Part shown: in pieces, positions 9,325 through 18,127 of the stretch | Numbering within the stretch: position 1 is the first letter of the stretch | How the letters are laid out: each line of letters starts with the position of its first letter | DNA from: an uncultured Oscillospiraceae bacterium | GTDB taxonomy: Bacteria > Bacillota > Clostridia > Oscillospirales > Acutalibacteraceae | Assembly: GCA_900542575.1 (NCBI GenBank) | Contig: UQOE01000011.1 | Location: forward strand, 1-61,535 | Length of the DNA: 61,535 nucleotides | Direction: 5' to 3' | Notes under the pieces: model-generated | What the model saw: only the letters and a program-made list of their open reading frames with translations | The model's database searches: none | Told to the model about the DNA's origin: nothing | Made by a program: the position numbers and the translations under genes

Positions 9325-10398
9325 ATGGCAGAGGCAAAAAAGATTTCCGCTGCGGCGTTTCGAGAACTGGATCGCGCGGCGGTGACGGTATTGGATGTAC
9401 GGCAGCCAGATGAGCAGATTGTCTATCCGATTGAGGGCGTACTCCAGATCCCATTTGATGAATTTGTGAAGAAGGCGGATTCCGTCCCGAAGGAGAAGCC
9501 GGTCTATGTCATCTGCACGACGGGAGATCTCAGCGAGCAGGTGGCGGAGATCCTGGCGGATCTCGACTACGACGTCTCCAACGTGGAAGGCGGTATCCGG
9601 GCGCTCCAGGCCCTTGACGCGGAGCCGGCTCCTCAGAAGGCAGCGCTGAAGCAGACGGCTGAGAAGGAACCGACGTTCCTGGATGCCAAAGGGCTCAAGT
9701 GCCCCGGCCCCATCGTCAAGGTCGGCGACGCCGTCCGCGCTGCAGAGGAGGGCGACCGGTTTTACGTAGAGGCGACCGAGGATGCCTTTGCCTCCGACAT
9801 TGCCGTGTGGTGCGACCGCACCGGAAACCGGCTGGTGTCTCTGACGACCGAGAACGGAGTGATCAAAGCCGTGGTCGAGAAGAGCACAAAAGCTCAGCCG
9901 AAAGCGGCGGTCAGCGGGGACCCGCGGGAGCATGAGAAGACGTTTGTCGTGTTCAGCGGCGACCTCGACAAGACCATTGCCGCGTTTATTATGGCCAACG
10001 GCTCTGCCGCTATGGGACGCCCGGTCACGATGTTCTTCACCTTCTGGGGACTGAACGTGCTGCGGAAGCCGGAGAAAGTCAGGGTGAAGAAAGATCTGAT
10101 CGGCCGGATGTTCGGGCTCATGATGCCCCGTGGTACGAAACATCTTGGCCTGTCCCGCATGAACATGGGAGGTGCCGGCGCCAAGATGATCCGTGCGGTC
10201 ATGAAGAAGAACGGCATTTCCAGCGTCGAAGAGCTCATGCAGCAGGCGGTTGACCACGGCGTACGCCTGGTGGCCTGCCAGATGTCCATGGATATCATGG
10301 GAATTAAGCAGGAGGAGCTGATCGACGGCGTCGAGCTCGGCGGAGTCGCCACGATGCTCGGCTCGGCGGAGAAGTCCGATCTGACCTACTTTATCTGA
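9325..10398 (+). CDS. Rhodanese-TusA-DsrE fusion sulfurtransferase
   Basis: A 357-residue three-domain sulfur relay protein. Residues 8-95 form a rhodanese domain with the candidate persulfide Cys64 in ICTTGDLS. Residues 117-185 form a TusA/SirA-like domain with Cys126 in the CPGP motif. Residues 205-357 form a DsrE/DsrF-like domain with Cys318. Known families pass persulfide sulfur between such cysteines. The ATG at 9325 has AAGGTG 7 bases upstream and lies downstream of a strong promoter. It heads an operon with a ThiS-like carrier, an E1-like enzyme and a JAMM peptidase, so it most likely supplies sulfur to that carrier. That link is inference. Confidence 0.87.
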   Translation: MAEAKKISAAAFRELDRAAVTVLDVRQPDEQIVYPIEGVLQIPFDEFVKKADSVPKEKPVYVICTTGDLSEQVAEILADLDYDVSNVEGGIRALQALDAEPAPQKAALKQTAEKEPTFLDAKGLKCPGPIVKVGDAVRAAEEGDRFYVEATEDAFASDIAVWCDRTGNRLVSLTTENGVIKAVVEKSTKAQPKAAVSGDPREHEKTFVVFSGDLDKTIAAFIMANGSAAMGRPVTMFFTFWGLNVLRKPEKVRVKKDLIGRMFGLMMPRGTKHLGLSRMNMGGAGAKMIRAVMKKNGISSVEELMQQAVDHGVRLVACQMSMDIMGIKQEELIDGVELGGVATMLGSAEKSDLTYFI

Positions 10399-10420
10399 TT
10401 TTCGAAAGGATTTTGCTATA

Positions 10421-10630
10421 ATGAAACTTACAGTTGCGGGGAACGCCAAAGAGGTGAAGGACGGCCTGACCGTCGCAGAGCTCATTGCGCAGGAAAACGT
10501 TGAAAACCCGCAGTATGTCACCGTCTCCGTCAACGAAAATTTTCTGCGCCTGGCGGATTACGACGGCTATGTTCTGAAAGACGGCGACGTCGTCGAATTC
10601 CTGTATTTCATGGGCGGCGGCGCACGGTAA
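10421..10630 (+). CDS. ThiS/MoaD-like sulfur carrier with masked C-terminal diglycine
   Basis: A 69-residue ubiquitin-fold carrier. The C-terminus is EFLYFMGGGAR: the usual terminal GG is followed by extra residues, so a peptidase would have to expose the diglycine before adenylation. This fits the JAMM peptidase two genes downstream, as in the CysO-Mec and HcyS-HcyD systems of thiocarboxylate-based sulfide assimilation. GAAAGGA precedes the ATG. ThiS for thiamine is an alternative, but no other thi gene is nearby and genuine ThiS normally ends at GG. Confidence 0.85.
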   Translation: MKLTVAGNAKEVKDGLTVAELIAQENVENPQYVTVSVNENFLRLADYDGYVLKDGDVVEFLYFMGGGAR

Positions 10631-10642
10631 GGGGAGTCTGCA

Positions 10643-11500
10643 ATGGCATTGACCAATGAACAGCTGGAGCGCTACTCCAGACATATTATTCTGAAAGAAG
10701 TCGGGCTGAAGGGGCAGAAAAAGCTCCTGGACGCCAAAGTGCTGATTATCGGCGCGGGCGGCCTCGGCGCCCCGGCGGCGCTGTACCTGGCGGCGGCCGG
10801 CGTCGGGACCATCGGCATTGCCGATGCAGATGAGGTAGATCTCTCCAATCTGCAGCGGCAGGTCATCCACACCACCAAAGATCTCGGTGTGCCGAAGGTG
10901 GAGTCCGCCCGGCAGACCATGGAAGAGATCAACCCGGATGTCAAAGTCATCCCGCACCAGGTCTACGTGACCTCGGACAACGTGATGGATCTCATCCAGG
11001 ACTACGATTTTATCCTGGACGGCACCGACAATTTTGCGACGAAATTTCTGATCAACGACGCCTGCGTGCTGGCGAAGAAGCCGTTCTGCCACGCCGGCAT
11101 TCTGCGGTTCCAGGGCCAGCTCATGACCTATGTCCCGGGCGAGGGCCCGTGCTACCGCTGCGTCTTCAAAGAGCCGCCGCCAAAGGATGCGGTTCCGACC
11201 TGCCGCCAGGCCGGCGTCATCGGCGCCATGGCCGGCGTAATCGGCTGCCTGCAGGCGCTGGAGGCCATCAAATATATCGTCGGCACCGGCGAACTTCTGA
11301 CCGGACAGCTGCTCACTTTCAACGCCCTGACCATGGAGTTCCGAAAGATCAAACTCCCGCCGGCGGACCCGGACTGCGCGGTCTGCGGCACGCACCCGAC
11401 TATTACGAAAGTATTCGACTACGAGCAGGCCGTCTGCACCTGGAAACCGGGCGATGCAGCCGACGCGGCGGATGCTGAGGAAGAGGGGGCACAGTCCTGA
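10643..11500 (+). CDS. MoeB/ThiF/HesA-type adenylyltransferase (E1-like)
   Basis: A 285-residue enzyme that adenylates the C-terminus of ubiquitin-fold sulfur carriers. The N-terminus ERYSRHIILKEVG is typical of MoeB and ThiF. The nucleotide-binding GAGGLG lies at residues 37-42, followed by DADEVDLSNLQRQ, and the zinc cysteines appear as CYRC and CAVC. It lacks a C-terminal rhodanese domain; that function sits in the first gene of the operon. The tail is acidic and low-complexity. Its stop overlaps the next ATG (TGATG), which implies translational coupling to the JAMM peptidase. Confidence 0.92.
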   Translation: MALTNEQLERYSRHIILKEVGLKGQKKLLDAKVLIIGAGGLGAPAALYLAAAGVGTIGIADADEVDLSNLQRQVIHTTKDLGVPKVESARQTMEEINPDVKVIPHQVYVTSDNVMDLIQDYDFILDGTDNFATKFLINDACVLAKKPFCHAGILRFQGQLMTYVPGEGPCYRCVFKEPPPKDAVPTCRQAGVIGAMAGVIGCLQALEAIKYIVGTGELLTGQLLTFNALTMEFRKIKLPPADPDCAVCGTHPTITKVFDYEQAVCTWKPGDAADAADAEEEGAQS

Positions 11501-11922
11501 TGCGCAAAGTGACGCTGCGGCAGACCGATTACGAGACGATTCTGGCCCACGCCCGCGCCGAAGAGCCGAACGAGGCCTGCGGGCTCATCGCCGGTCGCGA
11601 TATCGGCGAGGAGCGCCGCATCGAAAAGGTCTATCTTCTGACCAATCTTGACCACTCCCCCGAGCACTTCTCGCTGGACCCGAAGGAACAGCTCGCCGCC
11701 GTTCGAGATATGCGCGCCAGCGGTCTGCAGCCCCTCGGGAACTGGCACTCGCACCCGGAGACGCCCTCCCGCCAGTCGGAGGAGGACAAGCGCCTCGCCT
11801 ACGACTCCAACGCCAGTTACCTGATCCTGTCCCTGATGGACGACGAAAATCCGGTACTGCGGTCTTTTCATACCGATTCAGAGCGGAACTCGACCGCGGA
11901 GGAACTGGAAATCATAAAGTAA
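11500..11922 (+). CDS. JAMM/MPN-domain metallopeptidase (Mec/HcyD-like)
   Basis: A 140-residue zinc peptidase. The complete JAMM signature is visible: Glu25 in NEACGLIAG, then His83, His85, Ser93 and Asp96 in HSHPETPSRQSEED, matching HxH-x7-S-x2-D. Family members such as Mec remove amino acids from CysO, and HcyD trims HcyS. The neighbouring ThiS-like carrier carries extra residues beyond its diglycine, giving an obvious substrate. It is the last gene of the operon. The family call is firm; the substrate is inferred from context. Confidence 0.9.
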   Translation: MRKVTLRQTDYETILAHARAEEPNEACGLIAGRDIGEERRIEKVYLLTNLDHSPEHFSLDPKEQLAAVRDMRASGLQPLGNWHSHPETPSRQSEEDKRLAYDSNASYLILSLMDDENPVLRSFHTDSERNSTAEELEIIK

Positions 11923-11980
11923 ATCGATTTTTGACCCGCCTGGTATTTTGCAGGGACTTTTTCTGATATGACCGGGTCCC

Positions 11981-12026
11981 TTAAAAAATTCTTCGGGAGT
12001 TCTGTATATTTCAATTTCTCCCGAAA
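11981..12026. repeat. Partial copy of the TCGGGA hairpin repeat
   Basis: The stretch resembles the right third of the longer repeat seen at 27.3, 45.6 and 48.4 kb: an A-rich lead, CGGGAGTTCTGTATAT, then TTTCTCCCGAA. It can fold as CTTCGGGAG/CTCCCGAA. Confidence 0.5.
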
Positions 12027-12055
12027 TCAGGGATTGGTCGGCTGTCCGCACAAAG

Positions 12056-12095
12056 AAAAAAGACGATCCGCCAGCACGGCAGATCGTCTTTTTTT
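12056..12095. terminator. Bidirectional terminator between the JAMM gene and rqcH
   Basis: AAAAAAGACGATC pairs with GATCGTCTTTTTT across a 13-base loop. A and T runs on both sides allow it to serve both converging genes. It overlaps the rqcH stop codon. Confidence 0.85.
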
Positions 12096-13878
12096 ATGAT
12101 TTTTTTCTCAGCTTTTCGGTCAGCTCCGCATCTGGTGTCACATACATGGTGTTGTACGTGTGGTAGATGACTTTGCCGGGCTTGGCGCCGACGGGCTTTT
12201 TCAGGTTCTTCGCCAAAGTGTAGTTGACCGGCGCCTTCTGCGACTCCCGTGCCGTGCTGTTGACAGCCGCAATGCAGGCGGCCTCCTCGAGGGCGGTGTC
12301 GCTGATTTCCCCGTTCTGGTTTCGGATGATGACGTGGGATCCGGGGAAGTCTTTCGTGTGGAGCCACATATCCAGTTTGTTGGCCATCTTCAGGGAAAGC
12401 CTGTCGTTCTGGACGTTGTTGCGGCCGACCAGCACCTCGAACCCGTCCGAGGTCTCGTAGGCGATGGGCGGCAGCGGCTTCGGCTGGCGGACGGTTTTCT
12501 TGCGCCCGTTGCGGCCGGTTTTGGTGGGCTGCTCTTTTAAGTAGCCGCTGGAGACCAGCTCCTGGCGGATCTGCGCAATGTCGGTCTCGCTCTCAACGCG
12601 CTCCAGGGCGTCCAGGACGGTGTCGAGATACGCAATTTCCTCGGAGTCGTTTTCTATCTGCTCCTGGAGCTTTTTCTCCGCCGTGTAGGTCTTGCGGTAT
12701 TCTTTATAGTATTTCTGTGCATTCTGCGTCGGGCTCAGGGCCGGGTCCGCCGGGACGCGGACGATCTTGTTGTCGTCATAATAGTTCGCCACCTCGTAGA
12801 CCGAGGCGCCCTTTTCCAGCTGATAGAGATTGGCCTGAATGAGCTCCGCATAGATGCGCAGCTTCTCCCGGTCCACGGAGCGGGCGAGCTCCTCCTGCTG
12901 GTTCCCCATTTTCCGCGCGATCCGGCTCTTCGTATTCATGAGAAACTTGCGCAGAGCAGCGGTGCGGGACGCGAGGCGCTCCATGCTGTCACGCTTTGCG
13001 TAGAAAGCATCCAGCAGTTCCGACGGGGAGTCGTAGGCGGTTTTCTTAAATGCGCTGCCATACTGCGTGATGTCCATGAAACAGAAGTCGAACGGACGGC
13101 CGTCTTCGCGGTGCAGGGCGACCGGAGAATACTGGTTGTCTGCGATGCGCTTTTTTAGATCGAGAAGGGGGTATTCCAGCTCCGTGAAGTCGTCCTCGGT
13201 CATCTCGGACATGTGCGGGTCTTCTCCGACGGCGCGGAATGCAAGCTCCCGCGCGACGATGGGGGAGACGCCCATGACGGATGAGAGGATAGCGGAAGAG
13301 AGGGTCTTGGTTCGAAACGAGCGGATGCGTTCGACGACGTCCTCCAGCGGCGCCTCCACCAGGTTGAACTTGTCCTGCTGCGGCGGCAGCTCATAGGGGA
13401 CGCCGGGCAGGACCAGCCGGCGGGAGGATTTGGTCGGGTCGATTCGCTTGAGCGCGTCGATGACCTTGCCGTCCGGGCCGATAAGGATGACGTTGCTGTA
13501 CTGCGCCATGATTTCCGCGGCGAGGGTCAGGTGCTCGCGGTCGCCGAGCTCGTTGGTGGCCTCGAAATCGAGAAAGAGGATGCGGTCCAGGCCCGCCTGC
13601 CGAAAACCGGTCAGGGTGGCGCCGCCGAGACGTTTGCGCAGCAGCATGCAGAGCATGGGCGGTGTGGGCGGATTCTCGAAGGAGGATGCGGTCAGGCTGA
13701 CCCGCGGGCTGTTGGCGCGGGCGGAGAGCAGCAGGTTGAGGCCGCCGCAGGTGCGGGAGCGCATCCGGAGGACAAGCTCGTCACCGGTGGGCAGGTAGAT
13801 CTTGTCCACTTTGGCCCCCGTCAGTTTTTCTTCCAGTTCCGTTTTGATGCAGCGTAAAAACAGGCCATCCAGTGCCAT
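12094..13878 (-). CDS. rqcH: RqcH / NFACT family ribosome quality control factor
   Basis: A 594-residue homologue of eukaryotic Rqc2/NEMF. RqcH binds stalled 50S-peptidyl-tRNA complexes and directs addition of C-terminal alanine tails for degradation. The N-terminal NFACT-N domain begins MALDGLFLRCIKTELEEKL, and the functionally important Asp-Arg pair is seen in AGLDRILFLDFE. The middle is helical coiled coil (about 290-430). The C-terminal NFACT-R domain contains GRNNVQNDRLS, DMWLHTKDFPGSHVI and KPGKVIYHTYNT. Older annotations call this family fibronectin-binding protein A. Upstream on the minus strand lies a Nif3-like gene. Confidence 0.94.
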   Translation of the reverse strand: MALDGLFLRCIKTELEEKLTGAKVDKIYLPTGDELVLRMRSRTCGGLNLLLSARANSPRVSLTASSFENPPTPPMLCMLLRKRLGGATLTGFRQAGLDRILFLDFEATNELGDREHLTLAAEIMAQYSNVILIGPDGKVIDALKRIDPTKSSRRLVLPGVPYELPPQQDKFNLVEAPLEDVVERIRSFRTKTLSSAILSSVMGVSPIVARELAFRAVGEDPHMSEMTEDDFTELEYPLLDLKKRIADNQYSPVALHREDGRPFDFCFMDITQYGSAFKKTAYDSPSELLDAFYAKRDSMERLASRTAALRKFLMNTKSRIARKMGNQQEELARSVDREKLRIYAELIQANLYQLEKGASVYEVANYYDDNKIVRVPADPALSPTQNAQKYYKEYRKTYTAEKKLQEQIENDSEEIAYLDTVLDALERVESETDIAQIRQELVSSGYLKEQPTKTGRNGRKKTVRQPKPLPPIAYETSDGFEVLVGRNNVQNDRLSLKMANKLDMWLHTKDFPGSHVIIRNQNGEISDTALEEAACIAAVNSTARESQKAPVNYTLAKNLKKPVGAKPGKVIYHTYNTMYVTPDAELTEKLRKKS

Positions 13879-13908
13879 GTTTCGGACTCCTTTCCGCTTG
13901 TTGTCAGA

Positions 13909-14673
13909 TTACCCGATGTAGGCGGCGGGCTCTGACTTGAGATAGATGTAGTTCAGGTCCGGGAAATCGTGCTTCAGGTGTTCCCGGAGAACCGGCATGG
14001 AGACGGTCTCCGTCTCGTAATGGCCGGCCGCCAGCAGAACGATATGGTCGTCGATGGCGTCGAGAAAATCGTTGTGTTTGGCGTCGCCGGTGACGAAGGC
14101 GTCGATGTCGCCGCGGGCCGCGAGATCCGGCAGGAAGGAGCAGCCGGCGCCGCCGCAGACTGCGACGGTCTGAATTTTTTCCAGGGGCTCGCTGACGCGG
14201 ACCACGGTGTGCAGGGTCTCGGCGACGATTTCTGCGAACTCCTCCGCCGGGACGGGTTTCGCCAGCTTTCCACAGCGGAGCATGCAGATGCCGTCCTCGT
14301 TCGGGACGATTTCCTGAATATTCCGCAGGCCGAGGAGCCTGGCGAGCACGTCGCTGACGCCGCCCTGTGCGACATCCCAGCAGGTGTGGGCCGAGATGAT
14401 GCTGATGCCGTTTTCAATGGCGTAGTAGACAGGGGTGCCCTTCCGCACATTTTTCAGCGGGTGAAAGATGACCGGGTGGTGACTGACCAGTAGCTCGGCG
14501 CCGGCCTCTTTGGCCTGTGCGAGGGTGTCCATCGTGACATCCAGGGCCAGGGCGATGGTGCGGACTTCCTGGTCCGGATCTCCTACGAGAAAACCGCTGT
14601 TGTCCCAGGATTCCTGTGTGCGGAACGGGGCAAAGTCGTCGATAACGTCATAGATATCCTTTACGGTTGGCAT
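13909..14673 (-). CDS. Nif3-like dinuclear metal center protein
   Basis: A 254-residue member of the Nif3/YqfO family, which forms hexameric toroids with a dinuclear metal site. Metal-ligand motifs are visible: LVSHHPVIF early, AHTCWDV in the middle and AGHYETE near the end. I start it at the ATG at 14673, which has AAAGGAG about 11 bases upstream; an upstream GTG at 14685 directly abuts that site. It overlaps the 3' end of trmK by about 13 bases, the same pairing found in Bacillus (trmK-yqfO). Its biochemical role is unsettled, though a GTP cyclohydrolase-like role has been proposed. Confidence 0.9.
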   Translation of the reverse strand: MPTVKDIYDVIDDFAPFRTQESWDNSGFLVGDPDQEVRTIALALDVTMDTLAQAKEAGAELLVSHHPVIFHPLKNVRKGTPVYYAIENGISIISAHTCWDVAQGGVSDVLARLLGLRNIQEIVPNEDGICMLRCGKLAKPVPAEEFAEIVAETLHTVVRVSEPLEKIQTVAVCGGAGCSFLPDLAARGDIDAFVTGDAKHNDFLDAIDDHIVLLAAGHYETETVSMPVLREHLKHDFPDLNYIYLKSEPAAYIG

Positions 14674-15329
14674 GCTTTCAAACACTCCTTTACACGGGAC
14701 AGGACGTCGTCAAGCCCGGTTTCCCCGCCGTGGATGCGGTCCTCCAGATAGTGGGAGAGGGAGGTGAAATAGCGGACCTGCAGCTCTCTGTCCTCGATTT
14801 GATTCATTTTTCCGATAAAGCAGTCCGCCTCGCTGTGCGGAATTTCCTCTCCGGTGAAGAAGATTTCCATGGCTGTATAGGGGCGGCCGTGGTCCTCCAC
14901 GGCGTCCTCCTTAAGAATTTCAAAGCCGTTGTCAAAGAGGTAGCGGCGGAGCGTGTCCAGATGGGACTGGGGCTGGAGCACAAAATGATTGCCGGGCTCG
15001 CGGACCCAGGACACCGCGTCCAGCAGGCCGGTGATGAGCACCCCGCCCATGCCGGCCAACACGAAGTCGTGGCAACAGCCCGGGGTAAGGCCGGCGAAGC
15101 CGTCACTTAAGATGACTTCCGTTTTGTCCTCCAGTCCGCAGCGCGCTATGGTGGCGCGGGCGTTTTGCAGCGGGCCCTCCCGCACGTCGAGACAGTAGGC
15201 AAACGGGATGACGCCCTGCTGGAGCAGCGCCACAGGCAGCTGCGCGTGGTCGGTTCCGATGTCCGCCAGCGGCCGGCCCGGGCGGACCAGACGGGCCGCC
15301 ATCTGCTGGCGCGGGGTCAGGTGAATCAT
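14661..15329 (-). CDS. trmK: tRNA (adenine(22)-N1)-methyltransferase
   Basis: A 222-residue SAM-dependent methyltransferase making m1A22 in tRNA. The N-terminus LTPRQQMAARLV and the SAM loop LADIGTDHAQLP (about residues 21-32) are characteristic. The motif DFVLAGMGG follows near residue 90. The C-terminal part is helical, as in the Bacillus enzyme. It precedes and overlaps the Nif3-like gene, and the two are probably translated from one message. Confidence 0.92.
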   Translation of the reverse strand: MIHLTPRQQMAARLVRPGRPLADIGTDHAQLPVALLQQGVIPFAYCLDVREGPLQNARATIARCGLEDKTEVILSDGFAGLTPGCCHDFVLAGMGGVLITGLLDAVSWVREPGNHFVLQPQSHLDTLRRYLFDNGFEILKEDAVEDHGRPYTAMEIFFTGEEIPHSEADCFIGKMNQIEDRELQVRYFTSLSHYLEDRIHGGETGLDDVLSRVKECLKACQP

Positions 15330-15384
15330 AAGTCCTCCAAAATGGGAAAATGCCGGCAGACCGCCGGCATCCCAAACAAATTCG

Positions 15385-16749
15385 TCAGTTTTTCAGGCTC
15401 TGGATGGGGGCCGGAATGCGGCCGCCGCGGCGGATAAACTTCGCGGGGCTCTTGGTGTTGACCTCCATAATGGGTGCCGTTCCGAAGAGCCCGCCGTAGT
15501 CGAGCTCCTCACCCGGCTTCTTGCCGACGGCGGGGATGACGCGCACGGCGGTGGTCTTCGAGTTGATGAGGCCGATGGCCGCCTCGTCAGCGATGATGCC
15601 GGAGATGACCTCCGCCGGGGTTTCGCCCGGAATGGCAATCATGTCCAGACCGACGGAGCAGACCGCTGTCATGGCCTCGAGTTTTTCAATTTTAAGGCAA
15701 CCGGAGCGGGCTGCGTCAATCATGCCTGCGTCCTCGGAGACCGGGATAAAGGCGCCGGAGAGACCGCCCACCTGTGAGGAAGCCATGATGCCGCCCTTCT
15801 TGACCGCGTCGTTGAGCAGGGCAAGGCAGGCCGTGGTGCCGGCGCAGCCGCACTGCTCCAGACCCATCTCTTCCAGGACATGTGCGACGGAGTCGCCCAC
15901 CGCCGGGGTCGGCGCGAGCGAGAGGTCGACGATGCCGAACGGGACGCCGAGGCGCTTGGAGGCCTCGTGGGCGACCAGCTGGCCGACACGGGTAATCTTA
16001 AATGCAGTCTTTTTGACGATTTCTGCAATTTCCGTGATGCTGGCGTCGTCGGCCGCCTTGTGAATGGCCGAGCGGACTACGCCGGGGCCGGAGACGCCGA
16101 CGTTGATGACGGTGTCCGCTTCGCCGACTCCGTGGAAAGCACCGGCCATGAACGGGTTGTCCTCGACGGCGTTGCAGAAGACGACCAGCTTGGAGGCGCC
16201 GACGCTGTCGCGGTCTGCGGTGCGCTCGGCGCAGTCGCGGACAATATTGCCCATGATTTTGACGGCATCCATGTTGATACCGGCTTTTGTGGAACCGATG
16301 TTGACGCTGGAGCAGATGTGCTCGGTGACGTCCAGTGCTTCCGGAATGCTCCGGATGAGCTCCAGGTCACCGGCTGCAAAGCCTTTCTGGACAAGGGCGG
16401 AATACCCGCCGAGATAGTTGACGCCGACCGTGTTGACCGCACGTTCCAGCGCCTTTGCATATTTGACCGGGTCTCCGCCGCTGACGGCGGTCAGGAAGGA
16501 GATGGGGGAGACGGAGATGCGCTTGTTGACGATGGGAATGCCGTATTCGCGCTCAATGTCCTCGCCGGTCCGGACCAGGTTTTCGGCCTTACGGACGATT
16601 TTTTCATAGACCTTCTCACAGGAGCGGTCGATGTCGGAGTCTGCACAGTCCAGCAGGGAGATGCCCATGGTAATGGTGCGGACGTCAAGGTTTTCCTCGT
16701 CGATCATGTTAATGGTCTCGAGGATATCATTCGGGTTAAACGAAAGCAT
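15385..16749 (-). CDS. PFL family protein (UPF0210/DUF711)
   Basis: A 454-residue protein related to pyruvate formate-lyase-like folds (UPF0210); its reaction is unknown. It begins MLSFNPNDILETINMIDEEN, a typical start, with GGAGGAAAT 7-12 bases upstream. A longer in-frame extension to 16893 has Ser/Pro/Arg-rich shadow composition and overlaps the ACT gene, so I reject it. Recurrent features include GGYSALVQKG, a Gly-rich NVGVSGPGVV and the C-terminal RRGGRIPAP. It pairs with a small ACT-domain gene 22 bases upstream, an association conserved across Firmicutes that suggests amino-acid or metabolite sensing. Confidence 0.9.
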   Translation of the reverse strand: MLSFNPNDILETINMIDEENLDVRTITMGISLLDCADSDIDRSCEKVYEKIVRKAENLVRTGEDIEREYGIPIVNKRISVSPISFLTAVSGGDPVKYAKALERAVNTVGVNYLGGYSALVQKGFAAGDLELIRSIPEALDVTEHICSSVNIGSTKAGINMDAVKIMGNIVRDCAERTADRDSVGASKLVVFCNAVEDNPFMAGAFHGVGEADTVINVGVSGPGVVRSAIHKAADDASITEIAEIVKKTAFKITRVGQLVAHEASKRLGVPFGIVDLSLAPTPAVGDSVAHVLEEMGLEQCGCAGTTACLALLNDAVKKGGIMASSQVGGLSGAFIPVSEDAGMIDAARSGCLKIEKLEAMTAVCSVGLDMIAIPGETPAEVISGIIADEAAIGLINSKTTAVRVIPAVGKKPGEELDYGGLFGTAPIMEVNTKSPAKFIRRGGRIPAPIQSLKN

Positions 16750-16771
16750 AGATGAATTTCCTCCGGGACGC

Positions 16772-17041
16772 TTAAATGGTGTGCATGGAATTGAAGATGT
16801 CCTCATGCATGCAGTGGATGACAAGGCCGTTCTTTTTGCCCTCTGCCTCGGCGGTCTCGACGAACTCGCCGAAGGGGATGGTGAGATTGTCAATATTGCA
16901 GATCATAATCATAACGAACATGTCCTTCAGAATAGTCTGGGACACGCCCTCAATATTGACATTGTAGTCCGCACAGAGCGCGGAGACTTTGGCGAAGATA
17001 CCGACTTTGTCTTTGCCGACGACGGTGAGTACAGCCTGCAT
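16772..17041 (-). CDS. ACT domain-containing protein (UPF0237)
   Basis: An 89-residue stand-alone ACT domain: MQAVLTVVGKDKVGIFAKVS, then a helix, then MFVMIMICNID. ACT domains bind small ligands, usually amino acids, at dimer interfaces. It is the first gene of a two-gene unit with the PFL-family gene, which it may regulate allosterically. The ligand is unknown. Confidence 0.9.
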   Translation of the reverse strand: MQAVLTVVGKDKVGIFAKVSALCADYNVNIEGVSQTILKDMFVMIMICNIDNLTIPFGEFVETAEAEGKKNGLVIHCMHEDIFNSMHTI

Positions 17042-17179
17042 AAAGAGCCCTCCGTTATTTTACAGAATTATTATTATATTCACTGAGTGAAGCCATTTTA
17101 ACACAAGCCGCCCCAGAAGTCACCCGCGGAACCGCCCGGGTACAATATTTTGACAGATTACAAAAATGCGGAAAAAGTA

Positions 17180-17188
17180 TGGTAAAAT
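17180..17188 (+). promoter_or_regulatory. Extended -10 promoter element for ispE
   Basis: TGGTAAAAT matches an extended -10 (TGnTAAAAT) 61 bases before the ispE ATG. A TTGACA at 17150-17155 is too far away (27 bases) to be its -35. Confidence 0.5.
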
Positions 17189-17248
17189 AGTCCAGAAAAA
17201 CAGAAATTAGATTTGAGCCGGTAAGGGACCGGCACTCGGAGGCTAGCA

Positions 17249-18127
17249 ATGATTCTGAACGCAGCAGCAAAAGTAAATCTCATGCTCGACATCCTCGGCA
17301 GGACCAAAGAGGGCTACCACACACTCTTTATGATCATGCAGTCGGTCGGCATCCAGGACACCGTCACAATCAATCGCACGGGGGACAAAGGCGCTATCGT
17401 CCTGACCTGCGACCTGGCCGATATTCCGACCGACGGTACGAACATCGCCTGGAAGGCGGCCGAGCGGTTTTTCACTGCGACCGGCCTGGAGAACCCGGGT
17501 ATCTCCATCGATATCCAGAAGCGCATCCCCTCAGCGGCGGGTCTCGCCGGAGGCAGCGCGGACGGTGCGGCTGTATTCGTCGGCCTGAACACGCTTTTCG
17601 GTACCGGGTTGGATGAACGGGACCTCTGCCGCATGGCGGAACCCGTCGGCGCGGACATCCCATTCTGCATCCAGGGCGGTACGATGCTTGCCATGGATAT
17701 CGGCGGCGTTCTCGCTCCGCTGCCCGATCTCCCCGACTGCTGGTTTGTTCTGGTCAAGCCGGACATGGATGTCTCCACCAAAGAGGCCTATGCGGAGGCC
17801 GACCGCAATTTCCGCCACCTGCGCCATCTGGACACCAGCGACATGCTGCGCGCCCTTGTCACGGGGGACCAGAAGGAGATCTTCCGCCTGGTCGGCAACG
17901 TCTTTGAGCAGGTTATCGAGGTGCCGGACCGCGTCGACATCAAAGCCATCATGCGCGGCACCGGTGCGGAGACCAGCTGCATGAGCGGCAGCGGTCCCAC
18001 CATCTACGGCATTTTCACCTCCAAAGAAGACGCCGAGCAGTGCAGACAGATGCTGGAAAAGCACAAACTCGGAGAAGTTTTCCTCTGTCAGCCCCTTCAC
18101 CGCGGCATAGAGGTCGTAGAAGCGTGA
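17249..18127 (+). CDS. ispE: 4-diphosphocytidyl-2-C-methyl-D-erythritol kinase
   Basis: A 292-residue GHMP kinase of the MEP isoprenoid pathway that phosphorylates the 2-hydroxyl of CDP-ME. The start shows AAAKVNLMLDILGRTKEGYH, with the conserved KVN motif. The ATP loop PSAAGLAGGSADGAA lies near residues 92-106, and SCMSGSGPTIYG near 240 is the third GHMP motif. GGAGG lies 7 bases before the ATG. Its stop overlaps the GTG of the next gene (GTGA). Confidence 0.95.
   Translation: MILNAAAKVNLMLDILGRTKEGYHTLFMIMQSVGIQDTVTINRTGDKGAIVLTCDLADIPTDGTNIAWKAAERFFTATGLENPGISIDIQKRIPSAAGLAGGSADGAAVFVGLNTLFGTGLDERDLCRMAEPVGADIPFCIQGGTMLAMDIGGVLAPLPDLPDCWFVLVKPDMDVSTKEAYAEADRNFRHLRHLDTSDMLRALVTGDQKEIFRLVGNVFEQVIEVPDRVDIKAIMRGTGAETSCMSGSGPTIYGIFTSKEDAEQCRQMLEKHKLGEVFLCQPLHRGIEVVEA

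Noticed and set aside
16750..16893. N-terminal extension of the PFL-family gene
   Set aside because: The extension is Ser/Arg/Pro-rich, lies inside the ACT gene and has no ribosome site, while ATG 16749 has GGAGGAAAT upstream.
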